A stretch of DNA of 64,000 nucleotides from the NCBI GenBank assembly GCA_041661965.1, contig JBAZTH010000003.1, positions 143,162 through 207,161 on the forward strand. The letters are read 5' to 3'. The position numbers and the translations under genes are program-made. Positions 61,506 to 64,000 of this stretch are shown here, piece after piece. The first letter of the stretch is position 1. Every line of letters starts with the position of its first letter. This stretch comes from Candidatus Margulisiibacteriota bacterium. Its GTDB lineage: Bacteria; Margulisbacteria; WOR-1; O2-12-FULL-45-9; XYB2-FULL-48-7. A model generated the notes under the pieces. That model was not told the origin of the DNA. It searched no databases and worked only from the letters and a program-made list of their open reading frames with translations.

Positions 61506-63216
61506 TTGTGCTCCTTAATCCGGCGAACTCGTCCTTGAGCTGCCGCTCGATCTCCGCCACTTCGTTTTCCGTTGAAAATCTGGCCCGGGCGATCCGGCCC
61601 ATGACTTCAAGCCGTCTGATCGCGTCGATCTCGACCCCGTCGTTCAAGGCTTTTTCCCCCAAGCGATGGAGAGCCAGAATGATCTTGAGGATCAATTGCT
61701 GTTTGTTCAGCGAGGAGTATTGATCGACCGGATCGAAGGCACTCTGGTAGAGGAAATCTTCCCGGAGCGATTTAGCGACGAAAAGGACCAGTTGCTCTTT
61801 GGGAGAGATCGACTCCAGTCCGACCAAGCGGACGATCTCTTCCAGATCGGCTTCCTGGGAAAGGAGCTTCAGCGCCGTTTCGCGCTGGCGGCCGAACTCT
61901 TCAGCGATCGCTTCAGGATAGCGCAGGTTTTCGGCGTACAGAGAATAGGAGAGAAGCCAATTGATCGCCGGAAAATGGCGTTTGTGCGCCAGGGTCTCGT
62001 CCAAGCCCCAAAAAACTTTGGCGACCCGCAGGGTGTTTTGGACGACCGGCTCCGACAGGTCTCCGCCGGGAGGAGAGACCGAGCCGATGATGGTCAGGGA
62101 GCCTTCCCGTTCGGGGGTTCCTTGGCAAGTGCCGTAGCCGGAACGTTCATAAAAATCGGCCAGCCGCGATCCCAGGTAGGCCGGATAGCCTTCTTCTCCC
62201 GGCATCTCTTCCAGGCGGCCCGACATTTCGCGCAAAGCTTCCGCCCAGCGCGAAGTTGAGTCGGCAAAGAGGGCGACGTGGTAGCCCATGTCGCGGTAAT
62301 ATTCGGCGATCGCCGCGCCGGTGTAGACCGAAGCTTCGCGGGCGGCAATCGGCATGTTCGAGGTGTTGGCGATCAGGATGGTCCGCTCCATCAGCGGCCG
62401 GCCGGATTTTGGGTCTTTTAGTTCCGGGAATTCTTTAAGGACGTCGGTCATTTCATTGCCGCGTTCGCCGCAGCCGACGTAAACAATGAGGTCGGCATCG
62501 GACCACTTGGCGAACTGGTGCTGGATCACGGTCTTGCCGGCGCCAAAAGGTCCCGGGACGCAAGCCGCTCCCCCTTTGCCGATCGGAAAGAGGGTGTCGA
62601 CGACCCGCTGGCCCGTGACCAGCGGGACGGAAACCGGTTTTTTCTTGGCCAGCTGGCGTCTTTTGCGGACCGGCCATTTTTGTAACAGCGTAATTTGCCG
62701 GCCGGCGACCACGGCGATCGTTTCTTCGAGGGTGAACTGGCCGCTTTTGATCTCGTCAACCTGGCCGGCGACTCCCGGCGGGACCATGATCTTAAGAGTG
62801 ACGAGCGGCGTTTCTTGGACCGTCCCCAAAATATCGCCTTCACGGACCTGTTCTCCTTTGGCGACGACCGGGCTGAATTCCCAGCGGCGGTCGCGGGCGA
62901 GCGGCAAGACGTTTATCCCCCGGGGAATAAAAGCGCCGGCCTGTTCTTTGATCTTATCGAGAGGGCGCTGGATCCCGTCGAAAATTGCGCCGATCATGCC
63001 GGGGCCGAGTTCGACCGACAGCGGGGCGCCGGTCGATTCGACCGGGTCGCCGACCTTAAGGCCGGCGGTCTCTTCATAGACTTGAATGGAAGCTTTTTTC
63101 CCCCGCAGTTCGATGACTTCGCCGATCAGGCGCTGGGGACCGACCAAAACCAGGTCGGCTTTTTTGACGTTCTCCATCTCGGCGATCACTAAGGGACCGG
63201 CAACTTTTATTATCAT
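61492..63216 (-). CDS. atpA: V/A-type ATPase catalytic subunit A
   Basis: 574 residues. Walker A GPFGAGKTVIQHQ and the catalytic glutamate in YVGCGERGNEM. DSTSRWAEALREMSGRL and the non-homologous insert mark it as V/A-type. It couples ATP to ion translocation, direction unknown. Overlaps subunit F by ATGA. Confidence 0.96.
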   Translation of the reverse strand: MIIKVAGPLVIAEMENVKKADLVLVGPQRLIGEVIELRGKKASIQVYEETAGLKVGDPVESTGAPLSVELGPGMIGAIFDGIQRPLDKIKEQAGAFIPRGINVLPLARDRRWEFSPVVAKGEQVREGDILGTVQETPLVTLKIMVPPGVAGQVDEIKSGQFTLEETIAVVAGRQITLLQKWPVRKRRQLAKKKPVSVPLVTGQRVVDTLFPIGKGGAACVPGPFGAGKTVIQHQFAKWSDADLIVYVGCGERGNEMTDVLKEFPELKDPKSGRPLMERTILIANTSNMPIAAREASVYTGAAIAEYYRDMGYHVALFADSTSRWAEALREMSGRLEEMPGEEGYPAYLGSRLADFYERSGYGTCQGTPEREGSLTIIGSVSPPGGDLSEPVVQNTLRVAKVFWGLDETLAHKRHFPAINWLLSYSLYAENLRYPEAIAEEFGRQRETALKLLSQEADLEEIVRLVGLESISPKEQLVLFVAKSLREDFLYQSAFDPVDQYSSLNKQQLILKIILALHRLGEKALNDGVEIDAIRRLEVMGRIARARFSTENEVAEIERQLKDEFAGLRSTNVSS

Positions 63217-63488
63217 ATTAATCCTTCCGCTAATTCTAGCCCCAGACTTCCCCGGTGGTCGGGGAGCAAGACGACATTGAGCCCTTTCTTTTCCGCTGTT
63301 TCGATCAGGGTGGTCATTTCCCGGGCCAGCCGTTCGGTCACGAAAATAATGTCGTGCTCGCCGCCGGCGGTCAATTTTTCCAAGTCCCGGCAGGAATGAT
63401 CGAGCGAACTGCAGGGGAAAATGTCGATCCCGCTTAAAGCGAGCGGTTCGAGCATTTCCTTAGGGCCGATAAAGGCGATCTTAGACAT
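63213..63488 (-). CDS. atpF: V/A-type ATPase subunit F
   Basis: 91 residues, a small Rossmann-like rotor subunit binding subunit D. MSKIAFIGPKEMLEPLALSG and DIIFVTERLA are typical. Overlaps atpC by 8 bases. Confidence 0.88.
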   Translation of the reverse strand: MSKIAFIGPKEMLEPLALSGIDIFPCSSLDHSCRDLEKLTAGGEHDIIFVTERLAREMTTLIETAEKKGLNVVLLPDHRGSLGLELAEGLI

Positions 63489-64000
63489 AAATCAGTCTCT
63501 CCTTGATCAATTGCGAAGGAATCTTCTGCAGTTTGGCCGTCATGATCAGGCGGATCATTTTTTGTTCCTGCTCCCTGGCGAATAAAAAGCCGAGGAGAGG
63601 CTCGATCCCGAAAGTCAGATATTTCGCTTCTTTCATGATCGAAAAAAGGTGATTGTCGGTCTCCCGCTCCAGCGCGAAGAGACTGCCGCTGCGCCGGTAC
63701 TCTTCAAGTCCGGCGGTGACCGGCCGAGCGAAAGCGGTGAACCGGTAGTGTTCGATTATTTGGTCGGGATCGCTTTTTTCTTTCAACAGGGAGAGCTTTA
63801 ATCGGTTAAGGGTCGCGTAAGCGAGAACATATCGGCGGAAGAGCGGGCTTTGGACCCGGCCGGCGGTTTTTTCCAGCTGGACGAGATAATCACCGAGCGA
63901 CAGATCGGAGTATTTCAGCCACATCGCGGCCAGGCTTTCCTCTCCAGGGGCGAGCGAGTCGAGCAGGGCTTTGGTCGAGGACAGTTCCTGGCGGAGCAGG
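63481..64000 (-). CDS. atpC: V/A-type ATPase subunit C (partial, runs off the right edge)
   Basis: At least 172 C-terminal residues; the frame is open to base 64000, so the start lies beyond the window. GIEPLLGFLFAREQEQKMIRL is the conserved C-terminal motif of the socket subunit linking the rotor shaft to the membrane ring. Upstream V-ATPase genes (I, K, E) would be expected to the right. Confidence 0.85.
   Translation of the reverse strand, partial: LLRQELSSTKALLDSLAPGEESLAAMWLKYSDLSLGDYLVQLEKTAGRVQSPLFRRYVLAYATLNRLKLSLLKEKSDPDQIIEHYRFTAFARPVTAGLEEYRRSGSLFALERETDNHLFSIMKEAKYLTFGIEPLLGFLFAREQEQKMIRLIMTAKLQKIPSQLIKERLIYV

Noticed and set aside
1..64000. CRISPR array or toxin-antitoxin pair
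   Set aside because: No regularly spaced short repeats and no small toxin-antitoxin pair were seen; the repeats present are palindromes or in-gene repeats.

Overview
The window is bacterial chromosome with about 50 tightly packed genes, many overlapping by 1 to 30 bases, and moderately high GC apart from a few AT-rich patches. The cell is inferred to be diderm: heptose genes (gmhA, hldD), two S-layer-homology proteins with predicted beta-barrels, another outer-membrane barrel protein and several secreted proteins are present. It also has a V/A-type ATPase, type IV pilus parts, homospermidine synthesis and three membrane histidine kinases. This mix suggests an uncultured phylum near the Cyanobacteria/Margulisbacteria (WOR-1) side of the tree. 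That placement is inference from gene content; no rRNA is present to test it.

Layout. 1-7.5 kb: two tandem giant surface-fibre genes ending in S74 self-cleaving chaperone domains, plus a secreted FlgD-like protein. 7.6-11.1 kb: serA, a RAYT transposase element inserted between two gene ends, and a sigma-54 response regulator. 11.4-17.9 kb: an overlapping operon of histidine kinase, short RecO, MFS carrier, coiled-coil protein, radical SAM protein, GT4 glycosyltransferase and sugar epimerase. 17.9-23.4 kb on the minus strand: two sensor kinases and fabF, with a 177-bp MITE. 23.5-27.3 kb: a GT28-like glycosyltransferase and two SLH/porin-like proteins. 27.4-32.4 kb: an AT-rich island with two copies of a propeller-lipoprotein plus lipase pair, the second lipase truncated. 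32.4-37.2 kb: birA, a TMTC-like TPR membrane protein, aroH, aroF and hflX. 37.2-41.5 kb: a CheY-like regulator, pilB, pilC, a membrane protein and a pilin. 41.6-48.1 kb: recJ, purD, rdgB, homospermidine synthase, an ornithine-type decarboxylase and tRNA-Arg. 48.1-57.2 kb: an H-box/receiver protein, then proS-purF-zinc ribbon-purM-purN-purH-barrel protein, and tsaC. 57.3-64 kb: a polysaccharide deacetylase, then on the minus strand V-ATPase C-F-A-B-D followed by gmhA and hldD, running off the right edge.

Regulation. Several promoters have a good -10 box (often extended, TGnTATAAT) only 7-14 bases before the start codon, so about nine genes appear to be transcribed leaderless. Other operons have classic promoters and Shine-Dalgarno sites. 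Intergenic DNA carries families of palindromes with fixed arms and variable cores, some of which contain the stop codon of the preceding gene.

Themes. Envelope building and surface display (fibres, SLH barrels, lipoproteins, lipases, glycosyltransferases, heptose, pili) and membrane sensing dominate. They are mixed with housekeeping genes for purine, aromatic amino acid, serine and polyamine synthesis.
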